From Thermoproteus uzoniensis 768-20 (lineage in GTDB: Archaea; Thermoproteota; Thermoprotei; Thermoproteales; Thermoproteaceae), in assembly GCF_000193375.1 (NCBI RefSeq), contig NC_015315.1:752622-816621 (forward strand): a stretch of DNA of 64,000 nucleotides, given 5' to 3'. The position numbers and the translations under genes are program-made. How positions within the stretch are numbered: position 1 is the stretch's first letter; the number at the start of each line of letters is the position of its first letter. This document shows positions 8,502-16,103 of the stretch, piece after piece. Below the pieces are notes generated by a model. That model was not told where the DNA came from. It did no database searches and saw only the letters and a program-made list of their open reading frames with translations.

Positions 8502-9265
8502 AGGCCCAAGGCCCTTCTAGCCGCCTCGACGTATCTCTTGGCCTTTTCCGGGTCGACGCCCCCGTCGGGCCTCTTGAGGTAGGTCCCCACAATGAGGCCG
8601 TAGGCCCCCCTGAACCTCCCCAGGTTTTCCGGCGTCGTGCCGCTGCCCACGTACACGGGGAGGCCCGCCTTGGAGGCCTCCGCGATGGCCGCGGGGTCGG
8701 GCGGGGAGCCGGTCCTGGCGCCCGAGACTATCAGCGCAGACGCCCCTCCCCTCTCGGCGCAGTCTAGAGCCACCTCCGCGAGAGGCCGCTGGTGCAGAGG
8801 CCAGCCGTGTTTGACGTAGATATCGGCGAGCACCTTGACGTCGGCCCTCAGCCGGGCCAAAACCTCGGCGACCTCCCTCGCCACGGGCTCCAGAAGGCCC
8901 TCAGGCGCCGACACCACCTCGCAGAGGGCGTTTGCCCTCACGAAAGAGCCGCCGGCGGCCGCCGCCACCGCCGCCGCCTCCGGGGCCGAATTGCGCAGTA
9001 TGTTGATGCCTATCTGGGCCGACACGGCGCGCCTGACCTCCCTGGCCACGACGGCCATCGCCGCCACCGTCTCGGGATCTCTAGCCCTGGCCTTGAACGG
9101 GAAGTCGTTGAAGTTCTCCAGGATAATCCCGTCGAAGCCCGCCTCGTCGAGCGCCCTGGCGTTCCTCACGGCGAAATCCACGACCGACTCGAAGCCTCCG
9201 GCGTATCTGGGAGAGCCCGGGAGCGGGGGCAGGTGGACGACCCCGATTAGCCTCGGCAGGCTCAT
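8498..9265 (-). CDS. BtpA family TIM-barrel protein
   Basis: A 255-residue protein of the BtpA/SgcQ family, named after a cyanobacterial photosystem I biogenesis factor; in archaea it is a (beta/alpha)8 barrel of unknown function. Family marks are the start LIGVVHLPPLPGSP, DGIILENFNDFPF, IGINILRN, and the C-terminal VYVGSGTTPENL phosphate-binding-like loop. Start MSLPRL at 9265 overlaps the stop of the preceding zinc-ribbon gene (ATGA), so they form an operon. The barrel and phosphate loop suggest a phosphorylated substrate (inference). Confidence 0.87.
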   Translation of the reverse strand: MSLPRLIGVVHLPPLPGSPRYAGGFESVVDFAVRNARALDEAGFDGIILENFNDFPFKARARDPETVAAMAVVAREVRRAVSAQIGINILRNSAPEAAAVAAAAGGSFVRANALCEVVSAPEGLLEPVAREVAEVLARLRADVKVLADIYVKHGWPLHQRPLAEVALDCAERGGASALIVSGARTGSPPDPAAIAEASKAGLPVYVGSGTTPENLGRFRGAYGLIVGTYLKRPDGGVDPEKAKRYVEAARRALGL

Positions 9266-9402
9266 TTCGCCGCGGCTCCCTTGAGCTCGTACTTGGCGAA
9301 GACGTAGCCGCAGTTGGGGCATTTCTTGACGACGAGGTTGCCCTCCCTCTGGACGACCTCGTCGACGGATTTTCTGCAGACGGGGCAGTACCTCCTGGCC
9401 AT
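9262..9402 (-). CDS. Small zinc-ribbon protein, 46 aa
   Basis: A 46-residue protein with two CxxC knuckles, CPVC at 6-9 and CPNC at 28-31, forming a zinc ribbon like that of RNA-binding or transcription-associated small archaeal proteins. It starts at the ATG at 9402 (MARRYCPVCRKSVDEVV) with a TATA-like GTAAAAAAC about 22 bases upstream. It is coupled by a 4-base overlap to the BtpA-family gene. A longer frame to 9735 runs through the divergent neighbour and is not credible. Confidence 0.8.
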   Translation of the reverse strand: MARRYCPVCRKSVDEVVQREGNLVVKKCPNCGYVFAKYELKGAAAK

Positions 9403-9451
9403 ATGCCCTAGATAGCCCCGTTTTTTACCGGACGCGCATAATATTATTAAA

Positions 9452-9739
9452 ATGCAGGGATATGTCGTGGAGCCGAGGCCCATATACGACGTAACCGACG
9501 AGAGGGATCGGGAAGAGGCCGCGGGATTTCTAGCCGACGGCGTCGACGGCTTCGCCCTGTCGATACCGGAGGACTTAGACCTCACAGAGATAGAGGACCT
9601 CTTCAGGAGGACCGGGGCGGCTAGGGTGACCGTAGACGCCGCGTCGTGGCCCCGCGAGATCTCCGTGGAGACGGACAGAGCCAGATACGTCTTGAGGAAG
9701 ATCGAGGAGGGGGTATACAGAGTCGAGAGGGTCACCTAG
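9452..9739 (+). CDS. Hypothetical protein, 95 aa
   Basis: A 95-residue acidic protein, not recognised. It begins MQGYVVEPRPIYDVTDERD and has a regular alternation of charged and hydrophobic residues through ARVTVDAASWPREIS. It diverges from the zinc-ribbon gene across a 49-base spacer that must hold both promoters: TTTTTTAC at 9420-9428 could act for either strand. Its 3' end overlaps the MFS gene by 8 bases in convergent orientation. GTG at 9467 is an alternative start. Confidence 0.65.
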   Translation: MQGYVVEPRPIYDVTDERDREEAAGFLADGVDGFALSIPEDLDLTEIEDLFRRTGAARVTVDAASWPREISVETDRARYVLRKIEEGVYRVERVT

Positions 9740-10844
9740 CGGCCCGCATAAGCGCCAGGGAGGCCGCCGCGAAGGCGGCGGAGATCAGGGGAGCCACGCC
9801 GGCCGCCCCCACGTCGAGGAGGTAGCCGTATATGGCCCCTCCGGCCAGATAGCCGAGGCCGAACGCGGCGTTGACGGCGCCGAGCGCAGTCGCCTTGGCC
9901 GACCCGCCGAGCTCGACGGCGCGCGCCTTCGCCACTATGTCGGCGTAGGAGGTGGCCGCCGAGTATGCGAGGGCCCCGGCGAAGCCCAAGGCGAGGAGCC
10001 CCGTCGAGAAGGCGGAGGTGGCGGCCAACGCGGCGGCGGGGCCCAGGTACAGAGACCACCGGCGCGCCTCGTACGCGCGGCCCCAGGCCAGGGAGGCCGG
10101 TATCTCGAAGACCATGGCGGCGAGGTATATGGCAGAGCCCACCCACGGCGCCCCCTGCGCCTGGTACATCTCTAGGCTTATGTGCATGAGGGAGGCCCCG
10201 AAGAGCAGTTGGGATAGGGAGAACAAGAGGAGCGGTCTGTCCAGCAATACGCCGGCCTCTCCCCTCCTCCGTCCGGCCGGCCTCACGCCTTGTCTATAGG
10301 CCGCGGAGAGGGCTATCAGAGCCGCGACGCCGGGGACGGCTAGCAGGAGGAAGAGGTCCCCATACCCTATGCCGGCCGCCAAGGCGGCCAGCGCAGTTGC
10401 CGAGCCGGCGACGGCCCCTATCTGGTCCAGAGACGCGTGTAGGCCGAAGGCGAAGCTCTGCCTCCCGCCTCCAGCCGCCGATATTATGGCGTCCCGCGCC
10501 GGCGTCCTCAAGGCCTTGCTCGCCCTCTCCAGCATCACGAGGGCGACAGCCGCCGCGAGCCACGGAGCCAGCGCGAGGCCCGCGATCGCCAGGACCTGTA
10601 GGGCATATCCGGCGAACGTCTCGCCCCAGTACCCGCCTCTCCTATCTGCGAGAGGGCCCGTGGCGAATCTCAAGAGGTATCCCAGCGCGTCGCCCACGCC
10701 GAAGACGAGCCCCACCGCCAGCGCCGACGCGCCGAGGGCCTTGAGGTACTGCGGAAGGGCCGCCCTGGCCCCCTCGTAGAGCCAGTCGGCGAAGAGCGAC
10801 GTCAAGCCCAACAAGACTATTAGCCGGTAGTTGGGCTCCGCCAC
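9732..10844 (-). CDS. MFS transporter
   Basis: A 370-residue major facilitator permease with about twelve hydrophobic segments. The loop 2-3 signature appears as GPLADRRGGYWGE near residue 62. The N-terminal half (LFADWLYEGARAALPQYL) resembles the group of MFS proteins with a DxxYE-like start, often called YfcJ/drug-resistance-like; the substrate is unknown. The start is GTG at 10844 with a minus-strand TATA TTTTTATAGC about 20 bases upstream. It is a compact member (family usual about 400 residues). Confidence 0.85.
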   Translation of the reverse strand: MAEPNYRLIVLLGLTSLFADWLYEGARAALPQYLKALGASALAVGLVFGVGDALGYLLRFATGPLADRRGGYWGETFAGYALQVLAIAGLALAPWLAAAVALVMLERASKALRTPARDAIISAAGGGRQSFAFGLHASLDQIGAVAGSATALAALAAGIGYGDLFLLLAVPGVAALIALSAAYRQGVRPAGRRRGEAGVLLDRPLLLFSLSQLLFGASLMHISLEMYQAQGAPWVGSAIYLAAMVFEIPASLAWGRAYEARRWSLYLGPAAALAATSAFSTGLLALGFAGALAYSAATSYADIVAKARAVELGGSAKATALGAVNAAFGLGYLAGGAIYGYLLDVGAAGVAPLISAAFAAASLALMRAAR

Positions 10845-10892
10845 GGCCCGTCGTTTAGGCCGCTATAAAAATGTGGCCGGGGGACGGCCGAG

Positions 10893-10898
10893 AAAAAA
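10893..10898 (-). terminator. Poly-U terminator after the CC1-like gene
   Basis: A run of six A on the plus strand, TTTTTT on the transcribed minus strand, lies about 18 bases past the stop of the chromatin-protein gene and before the MFS promoter. Archaeal RNA polymerase terminates at such T tracts. There is no strong hairpin. Confidence 0.5.
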
Positions 10899-10915
10899 TT
10901 GGGGGTTTTGTTTGT

Positions 10916-11086
10916 TTATTTCTTCTTGCCGATGAGGCGCCAGACTTTTATGCCGGTGTAGGGCGAGGTGGCTACTGCGAATATCATGGGGCCTCTAGCA
11001 GTATTCTTCTCCACAGTCTCGTACTTATCAGTCTCAAACGCCTGCTTCGCCTTAATGTCGTAGAACTTCAGCTTCTGCTTCGCCAT
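10916..11086 (-). CDS. CC1-like crenarchaeal chromatin protein, 56 aa
   Basis: A 56-residue, very basic protein starting MAKQKLKFYDIKAKQAF and ending KVWRLIGKKK. The sequence and size match my memory of CC1, a small DNA-binding protein described from Thermoproteus tenax and Pyrobaculum that binds single- and double-stranded DNA. It has no Cren7 or Sul7 features. The start at 11086 is preferred over an upstream ATG (11128) because the TATA box lies between them. Its promoter holds a striking inverted repeat around the TATA box, suggesting tight or self-regulated expression (inference). Confidence 0.7.
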   Translation of the reverse strand: MAKQKLKFYDIKAKQAFETDKYETVEKNTARGPMIFAVATSPYTGIKVWRLIGKKK

Positions 11087-11090
11087 GGTC

Positions 11091-11119
11091 GTGGAAAAGC
11101 CTATATTTATATTTTCCAC
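11091..11119 (-). promoter_or_regulatory. CC1-like gene promoter: TATA box inside a perfect inverted repeat
   Basis: GTGGAAAA (11091-11098) and TTTTCCAC (11112-11119) are perfect 8-base inverted repeats. They bracket the AT-rich TATATTTATA (11102-11111), which is the TATA box about 20 bases upstream of the ATG at 11086. A dimeric protein bound here would cover TBP and TFB sites. Confidence 0.7.
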
Positions 11120-11153
11120 GGACAACAATAATATTAGAAGTGTATTCTCCCTG

Positions 11154-11612
11154 TCATCTTTTATAGGTGCCCATGTATTCTGCTTGCGCCAGCACCTTGC
11201 CCTGTAGCGCCTTCAAGAAGTCGCCGCGCGAGGCCTTGGGCTTGAGCCCCAGAGGCGCCGATAGGGCGTAGACCCTGAAGAAGTAGCGGTGGGGGCCGTG
11301 GCCCCTCGGCGGGCAGGGCCCTCCGTATCCGACCCTCCCGAAGTCGTTGACGCCTTGCAGCCCCAGGACCTGCACCTCCGGCTTCTTGGGGACAGCCTCG
11401 GGGAGCTCCCGGACCGACGGCGGGACGTCGTAGAGGATCCAGTGGGTGAACACGCCGATGGGCGCGTCGGGGTCCTCCATCAAGAGCGCGAGCGCCTTGG
11501 CCTCGGGCGGCACGCCGGATATCGCCAGGGGCGGCGAGACGTCGTCGCCGTCGCAGGTATACCTCCGCGGTATGGGCTCGCCGTATTTGAAGGCGGGGCT
11601 GGACACCTCCAT
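11154..11612 (-). CDS. PEBP family (YbhB/Raf-kinase-inhibitor-like) protein
   Basis: A 152-residue phosphatidylethanolamine-binding-protein-like cytosolic protein. Signature motifs are YTCDGDDVSPPL, DPDAPIGVFTHW and GPCPPRGHGPHRYFF, which build the anion-binding pocket. The ATG at 11612 (MEVSSPAFKYG) is chosen over the ATG at 11648: it matches the family start, and AAAGATATTAAGG at 11631-11642 is a TATA box about 24 bases before it. This promoter overlaps the end of the SpoIIM-like gene upstream. The physiological role in archaea is unknown. Confidence 0.88.
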   Translation of the reverse strand: MEVSSPAFKYGEPIPRRYTCDGDDVSPPLAISGVPPEAKALALLMEDPDAPIGVFTHWILYDVPPSVRELPEAVPKKPEVQVLGLQGVNDFGRVGYGGPCPPRGHGPHRYFFRVYALSAPLGLKPKASRGDFLKALQGKVLAQAEYMGTYKR

Positions 11613-11640
11613 ATACCCCACGGCGCCCTCCTTAATATCT

Positions 11641-12174
11641 TTACCCAAGCCGGGAGAGGATGGGGCCTATAGTCTCCAGCTCCCACCACTCCACGTAGGC
11701 CGCGGCGAGGAGCAGGGCGAGGGCCACGGCGTAGTGGATGAGCCAGGTCTTGAGGACGCCGCCGCGTCTGGACAACAACCGCCTCGTGGCGTCTATGGAG
11801 CCCGCCGTGGCGAAGGCGTAGGACGAGAGCTCCAGTATTCCGTGCGGCATGGCGACGGTGGCCAGATAGCCTACGGCCAGCGACAGGAGGCCGAACTGGC
11901 CGGCGGCGTAGCCCACCACGGCCCCCAGCACGAAGCCCGTCGCGCCTAGGGTGACGGCCAGCGCGAAGGGGCCGACGAAGGGTATGGAGTCCGCGGTCAT
12001 TATTACGGCGTTGTGGCCGAAGATGGCGAGAGGCCCCGTCACGACCTCGTGTAGCTGGTCCCTCAACATGTTTATAAACCACGGCGGCACCACGCCGTGG
12101 TATATATAGCCCAACACGGCGAATAGGGCAATGGCCAGGTACTCGGCCAACAACACCAGCAGGACCAGCCTCAC
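11641..12174 (-). CDS. SpoIIM family (DUF95) membrane protein
   Basis: A 177-residue integral membrane protein of the stage II sporulation protein M family, widespread in archaea outside any sporulation context. The hallmark MPHGILELSSYAFATA is near residue 118, with about five hydrophobic segments around it. The start is GTG at 12174; a TATA-like AGTATTTAAAC on the minus strand overlaps the stop of the KaiC-like gene. Homologues often sit beside RDD or MoxR-vWA genes, but not here. Confidence 0.85.
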   Translation of the reverse strand: MRLVLLVLLAEYLAIALFAVLGYIYHGVVPPWFINMLRDQLHEVVTGPLAIFGHNAVIMTADSIPFVGPFALAVTLGATGFVLGAVVGYAAGQFGLLSLAVGYLATVAMPHGILELSSYAFATAGSIDATRRLLSRRGGVLKTWLIHYAVALALLLAAAYVEWWELETIGPILSRLG

Positions 12175-12194
12175 GACGAGGCCCAGCCTCCAGT

Positions 12195-13376
12195 TTAAAT
12201 ACTAGACGGGACGAAGTAGAAAGCCCCCTCTCTCCGCTCCACCTTGAAGTGCCTGACCGGCCAGCCCAGCATCGACTTGACGACCTCGGCCCTTCCCCCC
12301 TCGATCCTCCACACCGTGTTGAACATGTCGAAGAGGCGCGGCGACGGCTCGACCCCCGAGAACACGGCGAGTATAGCTAGGTCGGGGCGCCAGGAGTTGA
12401 GGAAGTCGAGGATCAGCCTCAGCCTCCTCGCGCCGAGCCTGGACACCACTTGCTCCATGCCGTAGAGGAAGGCGACCTTGGCGTCTCCTACCGCGTCCAT
12501 CAAGGTCTCGAGCCCCTTGTCGTCCGAGAGCGCGTCGACAGATATCAAGATCCGCCCTACGTCGCATTTGACGAACCTCTCAATGGTCTTGTTGGTGTAG
12601 ACCAGCGCGGTCTTGGCCGACTCGGCGTAGTCGCAGAGCAGGGCGGCGGCCAGAGCGGCGTCTTCGGGGCCCTGGCCCACGAAGTCGGCGACTCTCGACC
12701 CCTCCGGGAGGCCGGGCCGCGCGTATTCCTGCCTGGCGGCCGCAAGGGCCTTCACAGCCTCCTCGACGAAGACCACGCGCCTCATGGCGAGGGAAGCCGC
12801 CGGGCGGAAAGACGCCTTGCCCTCGTCCCACGGCTCTATCAGCACAGGTCCGCCGCGGACAACGGCGAAGCGGAGCTCCGAGGCTGGCGGCTGGCCGAGG
12901 CGCGACTTGAGGAACCTGGCATACCTGTAGCGGGCTCCGCGGAGGAACTCCTGCCTCACCTCTATCAAGAGGTCTGCCATGTAGGCGAGCGGCCTCTCTC
13001 CCGCCGGCTCCTCCCCTATGGCGAGGGCGGGCACGTCGAATATGCGGTATATCGCCGACGCGGCCTCCCTGTCGTCCGGGAAGTAGTTGACGCCGTCGAG
13101 AACCACCACGTCGGGCGCCTCCTTCACGTAGATCTCGCCGATCATCTCGAGGACCGCTTCATGTTCCGAGATGTTGAGGAAGTCGTATATTCTAAACGCG
13201 TCCTTTCTGAGGCCGAGGTAGTCCAGTTTGGCCTCTACCTTTTCCTTATGCTCATACATACCTACATATAGTATCTTCTTGCCTAACATGCTCGCCAGGC
13301 GTAGGGCAAGAGACGTTTTGCCGGTGCCTGGAGGCCCATATATTAACGTAAATCCGCTAAAGACCGAGATATCCAC
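12195..13376 (-). CDS. KaiC-like RecA-superfamily ATPase, second domain degenerate
   Basis: A 393-residue protein with a RecA/KaiC fold. The first half has Walker A GPPGTGKTS (about residues 14-22) and Walker B VVVLDGVNYF. The second half keeps a RecA-like strand pattern (RILISVDAL, KVAFLYGMEQV, LAILAVFSGV) but has no P-loop, so only one domain should bind ATP. It resembles the double-P-loop protein encoded at 38315-39430 and may be a paralogue. The start is GTG at 13376; TATA GTTTTTATTAG is near 13400. KaiC-like proteins in archaea act in signalling; the partner is unknown. Confidence 0.75.
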   Translation of the reverse strand: MDISVFSGFTLIYGPPGTGKTSLALRLASMLGKKILYVGMYEHKEKVEAKLDYLGLRKDAFRIYDFLNISEHEAVLEMIGEIYVKEAPDVVVLDGVNYFPDDREAASAIYRIFDVPALAIGEEPAGERPLAYMADLLIEVRQEFLRGARYRYARFLKSRLGQPPASELRFAVVRGGPVLIEPWDEGKASFRPAASLAMRRVVFVEEAVKALAAARQEYARPGLPEGSRVADFVGQGPEDAALAAALLCDYAESAKTALVYTNKTIERFVKCDVGRILISVDALSDDKGLETLMDAVGDAKVAFLYGMEQVVSRLGARRLRLILDFLNSWRPDLAILAVFSGVEPSPRLFDMFNTVWRIEGGRAEVVKSMLGWPVRHFKVERREGAFYFVPSSI

Positions 13377-13499
13377 ATCGATCAGTAATCAAACTAATAA
13401 AAACTTTATACACAATACGCCTCCGGTATAATCGATCCGTATTGGAGGAAGGCGGGCTCGGGCCTACGGCGAGGCCGGCGGTCCTCAACTGCGCAGAAA

Positions 13500-13509
13500 T
13501 TTTATATTT
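13500..13509 (+). promoter_or_regulatory. tRNA-Phe promoter TATA box
   Basis: TTTTATATTT is centred about 29 bases before the first base of the tRNA, the normal position for an archaeal tRNA promoter. Confidence 0.6.
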
Positions 13510-13532
13510 GCCCCCGTTCAATACGTCGAGAG

Positions 13533-13607
13533 GCGGCCGTAGCTCAGCGGGAGAGCGCCCGGCTGAAGACCGGGCGGTCCCGGGTTCAAGTCCCGGCGGC
13601 CGCACCA
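13533..13607 (+). tRNA. tRNA-Phe (anticodon GAA)
   Basis: A complete cloverleaf: acceptor GCGGCCG / CGGCCGC, D arm GCTC / GAGC, anticodon stem CCCGG / CCGGG with loop CTGAAGA (anticodon GAA), variable CGGTC, T arm CCGGG / CCCGG with loop TTCAAGT, discriminator A, and encoded CCA at 13605-13607. There is no intron, although tRNA introns are common in Thermoproteales. All stems pair perfectly. Confidence 0.97.
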
Positions 13608-13829
13608 CGACTCTATGTTACATATCACGTGATTTGACGAGAGCTTATCCTAACTCTACACTCTCCGAGCTACAATCGGCGAGCTGGCTCTCTACAGGCG
13701 GCGCGGATCGCGGAGTTTTCACGCAGTGAAAGACGCCGGCGGCTCTTTCACGGCGAGGTGAATACGGTTGCCTCGCCTTCCCGACGTGGCGTGAAGGCAT
13801 TCCTTTTTAACTTGCGGATCCGGGGGGCT
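13608..13829 (+). promoter_or_regulatory. Control region with five GTGAA/TTCAC half-sites upstream of the surface glycoprotein gene
   Basis: TTTCAC-gca-GTGAAA at 13717-13731 is a perfect palindrome. A second inverted pair, TTTCAC at 13746-13751 and GTGAA at 13758-13762, follows, and another GTGAA lies at 13791-13795. A TATA box TTTTTAAC (13804-13811) then precedes the ATG at 13830 by about 22 bases. No gene was seen in this stretch. The repeated half-sites look like a multi-copy operator. Confidence 0.55.
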
Positions 13830-14858
13830 ATGCAGGGCCTAAAAACAATACTGGTCTGGTCCGCCGTACTGATCGCGGCGTTGGCCATAATGGTCTACGC
13901 CGGGCCGACCAACGCCACGGCCGTCAACGCCACTAAGGCCAACGTAACTGCCGTCAACGCCACGACGGTGGCAAACGTAACTCAGACGAGCAACATGACT
14001 GAGGTCTACGTCGTCACTCCGTCCGGGACAATACATCTGGTATACGTCTCCAACGGCACCGTGGTGGTGATAAACTACAATAAGAAGGTGATAACTGCCA
14101 ACCTCAAGACGACTATATACAACGGCACAACTGCCTACTACATACACGTGGTGGGCCACGCGGTGGGCACGTTCAACAGCACTTATGTGTCCCAGCTGCT
14201 CTCCCAGGTGGCGGCTACGCTTAAGGCGGGCAACACCACGCAGGCCTTGTCGTTGCTGAAACAGCTCGCCGGGTACGTGGCCGCGAACAACGGCACTAGG
14301 AAGGCCGAGCTCAACATAATGCTGACGGCCAAGTCGCTGAACTCCACGGCGCCCAACGCCACCTATCTAAAGGCGAAGATCGAATACGAGCTGGAGAGAG
14401 GACTTAGGAAGATCAACGGCACCCGTAGCGAGCTGGAGGTTAAGGCCTTCGTCTCGAACTACTCCGAGATCGCGAAGTTCCTCAACGCAGTCGCCTCCCA
14501 GATAGCCCCGTACAGCCCCAGCGATGCGGCCCAACTCAAGGAGGTCGCCGGCATTCTGGCTAACATAACGGCGCAGATCAAGGAGCTTGAGATAACGCTG
14601 GCAAACGGCACCAAGATAGAGGTGCACAAGACAGGCCACGGATACAAGGTTGAGGTCAGCATAGGCGAGGAGCACCACGGAAAAGGCGGGGAGGAACACC
14701 ACGAGCATCACGAAGAGGGCTCCGCGGCTTCGACAGGCGGGCAGAAGGGCGGAGAGGATCACCACGACCACGGATCTAAGTCTGGCGGCGACCACGAAGA
14801 CCACAAAGGAGGTAGCTCGACGTCAAGCGGTAGCGAAGACGAGGGCGGGGAAGAGTAA
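13830..14858 (+). CDS. Secreted, heavily N-glycosylated protein with His-rich C-terminus
   Basis: A 342-residue exported protein, not recognised. A hydrophobic signal anchor (TILVWSAVLIAALAIMVYAG) is followed by a dense run of N-x-T/S glycosylation sites (NAT, NAT, NVT, NAT, NVT, NMT and more). A helical middle (about 110-270) follows, then a final 65-residue tail of His, Glu, Asp, Gly and Ser (EEHHEHHEEG, EDHHDHG) likely to bind metal ions. The ATG at 13830 fits the TATA box; an upstream in-frame ATG at 13758 lies inside the operator repeats. It is followed by the membrane-bound winged-helix gene, which may regulate it (inference). Confidence 0.8.
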   Translation: MQGLKTILVWSAVLIAALAIMVYAGPTNATAVNATKANVTAVNATTVANVTQTSNMTEVYVVTPSGTIHLVYVSNGTVVVINYNKKVITANLKTTIYNGTTAYYIHVVGHAVGTFNSTYVSQLLSQVAATLKAGNTTQALSLLKQLAGYVAANNGTRKAELNIMLTAKSLNSTAPNATYLKAKIEYELERGLRKINGTRSELEVKAFVSNYSEIAKFLNAVASQIAPYSPSDAAQLKEVAGILANITAQIKELEITLANGTKIEVHKTGHGYKVEVSIGEEHHGKGGEEHHEHHEEGSAASTGGQKGGEDHHDHGSKSGGDHEDHKGGSSTSSGSEDEGGEE

Positions 14859-14909
14859 TCTCCTTTATTCCCTAACGAAACAAATATAGCTTTTTTCCTT
14901 CCGCCTTTC

Positions 14910-15719
14910 GTGATCTGGGTAGTTCTCCTGTTCGCTAACGGGAGCGTCTTGCTGGTGTTTAACCAGACTTTGGCCGGCTCGATATACGGCCTGCCTCTGC
15001 CGTCTCCTCCCCTATCGGCGCCGTTGGTGTTGAACAACGGCACTCCAGTCCCCGCAGTCTTAAACGGGTCGACGCTGGAAGTGCCGGTTTTAGGCAAGGC
15101 CTTAATAACAGTCGAGTACGTGCCTAGAGTATCGGCGTCTGGAGGGGTGATAAGCTTCAACGTAAGCAAGGGCCTATACCTCATATGGGCCCAAGGAGGA
15201 GTACTCCTCCTCCCCACAGTCAAAATACTCAACTACACGAAAACGAACGGGACAGTACTCCTAATAGCAGAAGGGCCAGGCACCATAGCCTACACAATAC
15301 AAGGCACGCCAGCCCCGGCAACTACGCCCGCAAGCAGTCCAAGCAACACGGCTCCAAGCGGCGCCACGCCCGCCAGCGACACGACGCCCGCTAGCCGGAC
15401 GCCCGCGCCGACCGCATCCCCCGGCGGGACGTCCAGCGCCTCTAGCGGCGGCTTGCCGTTTGTTTGGGTTCTGTTGGCTGTAGCCGTCGCGGTTGCGGTT
15501 GCCGTGTTGGCTTCTAGGAGGCGTGTTCCTCAGCTCAACGACACGGATAGGCTTGTCCTCTCGTATTTGAGGAAGACGGGCGGCGCCTACGAGTCGGATA
15601 TAGCCAGAGCGCTCGGCTTGCCGAGAACCACCGTGTTTAAGTCAGTCAGAAGACTAGAACAGACAGGCCTAGCAACCGTCGAGAAAAGAGACGGAAGAAA
15701 CTTCGTAAAGCCTAAGTGA
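14910..15719 (+). CDS. Membrane-anchored winged-helix regulator with extracellular domain
   Basis: A 269-residue protein with four parts: an extracytoplasmic beta-rich domain with N-glycosylation sites (residues about 1-130), a Ser/Thr/Pro stalk (about 131-185), one transmembrane helix (FVWVLLAVAVAVAVAVLA), and a cytoplasmic winged helix (RLVLSYLRKTGGAYESDIAR to VEKRDGRNFVKPK). This order is that of one-component membrane-bound transcription regulators sensing the cell surface. The start is GTG at 14910, 25 bases past a TATA box CAAATATA (14881-14888). It is probably linked to the glycoprotein gene before it; the DNA target is unknown. Confidence 0.8.
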   Translation: MIWVVLLFANGSVLLVFNQTLAGSIYGLPLPSPPLSAPLVLNNGTPVPAVLNGSTLEVPVLGKALITVEYVPRVSASGGVISFNVSKGLYLIWAQGGVLLLPTVKILNYTKTNGTVLLIAEGPGTIAYTIQGTPAPATTPASSPSNTAPSGATPASDTTPASRTPAPTASPGGTSSASSGGLPFVWVLLAVAVAVAVAVLASRRRVPQLNDTDRLVLSYLRKTGGAYESDIARALGLPRTTVFKSVRRLEQTGLATVEKRDGRNFVKPK

Positions 15720-15831
15720 GGGGCCGCAATAAACCTTCGTAGAGGTGTATCGCCTAGAATCTCCGGCCTGGGTATTACTCCGGCCCTCCGCCGCGCCTCG
15801 GAACTCGGCGGCAGACGCCGTTAAGCAAAGG

Positions 15832-15840
15832 TTTAAATAC
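15832..15840 (+). promoter_or_regulatory. TATA box of the TRAM gene
   Basis: TTTAAATAC is centred 23 bases before the ATG at 15859; this decides that start over the longer frame from 15745. Confidence 0.6.
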
Positions 15841-15858
15841 CGGTGTTCATCTGGGCAG

Positions 15859-16098
15859 ATGGAAAGTGAAGGAAGGAGGCCGCGGCGAGGCGGCCGCGGC
15901 GGCCCGAGAGGGCCTAAACCGGTTAAGGAGGGCGACGTGATCGAGGTCGATATCGTCGAGAAGTCGAGGAGGGGCGACGGCGTCGCCAAGGTCGAGGGCT
16001 TCATAGTCTTCGTCCCAGGCGCCGAGCCTGGCCAGCACGTGAAGGTCCAGATAGAGAAGGTAGGTGGGACGTACGCCATCGCTAAAATAGTCGAATAG
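15859..16098 (+). CDS. Small TRAM domain RNA-binding protein
   Basis: A 79-residue protein: an Arg/Gly-rich N-terminus (RRPRRGGRGGPRGPKP, residues 6-21) and a TRAM domain (VKEGDVIEVDIVEKSRRGDG to VGGTYAIAKIVE). Single TRAM proteins of archaea bind RNA and act as chaperones; the known domain otherwise occurs in tRNA methyltransferases. The RGG-like tail adds non-specific RNA affinity. It is monocistronic and leaderless, and ends 5 bases before the end of the convergent TrpRS gene. Confidence 0.88.
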   Translation: MESEGRRPRRGGRGGPRGPKPVKEGDVIEVDIVEKSRRGDGVAKVEGFIVFVPGAEPGQHVKVQIEKVGGTYAIAKIVE

Positions 16099-16103
16099 GT
16101 TTT

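Noticed and set aside
7691-8592. N-terminal extension of rubrerythrin to 300 residues
   Set aside because: The added part is Pro/Arg-rich and unlike any rubrerythrin; it also overlaps the divergent 65-residue gene and its promoter. The family start is at 8160.
13533-13607. Intron or split form of the tRNA
   Set aside because: All stems pair and the anticodon loop is seven bases with no insert; the gene is contiguous.
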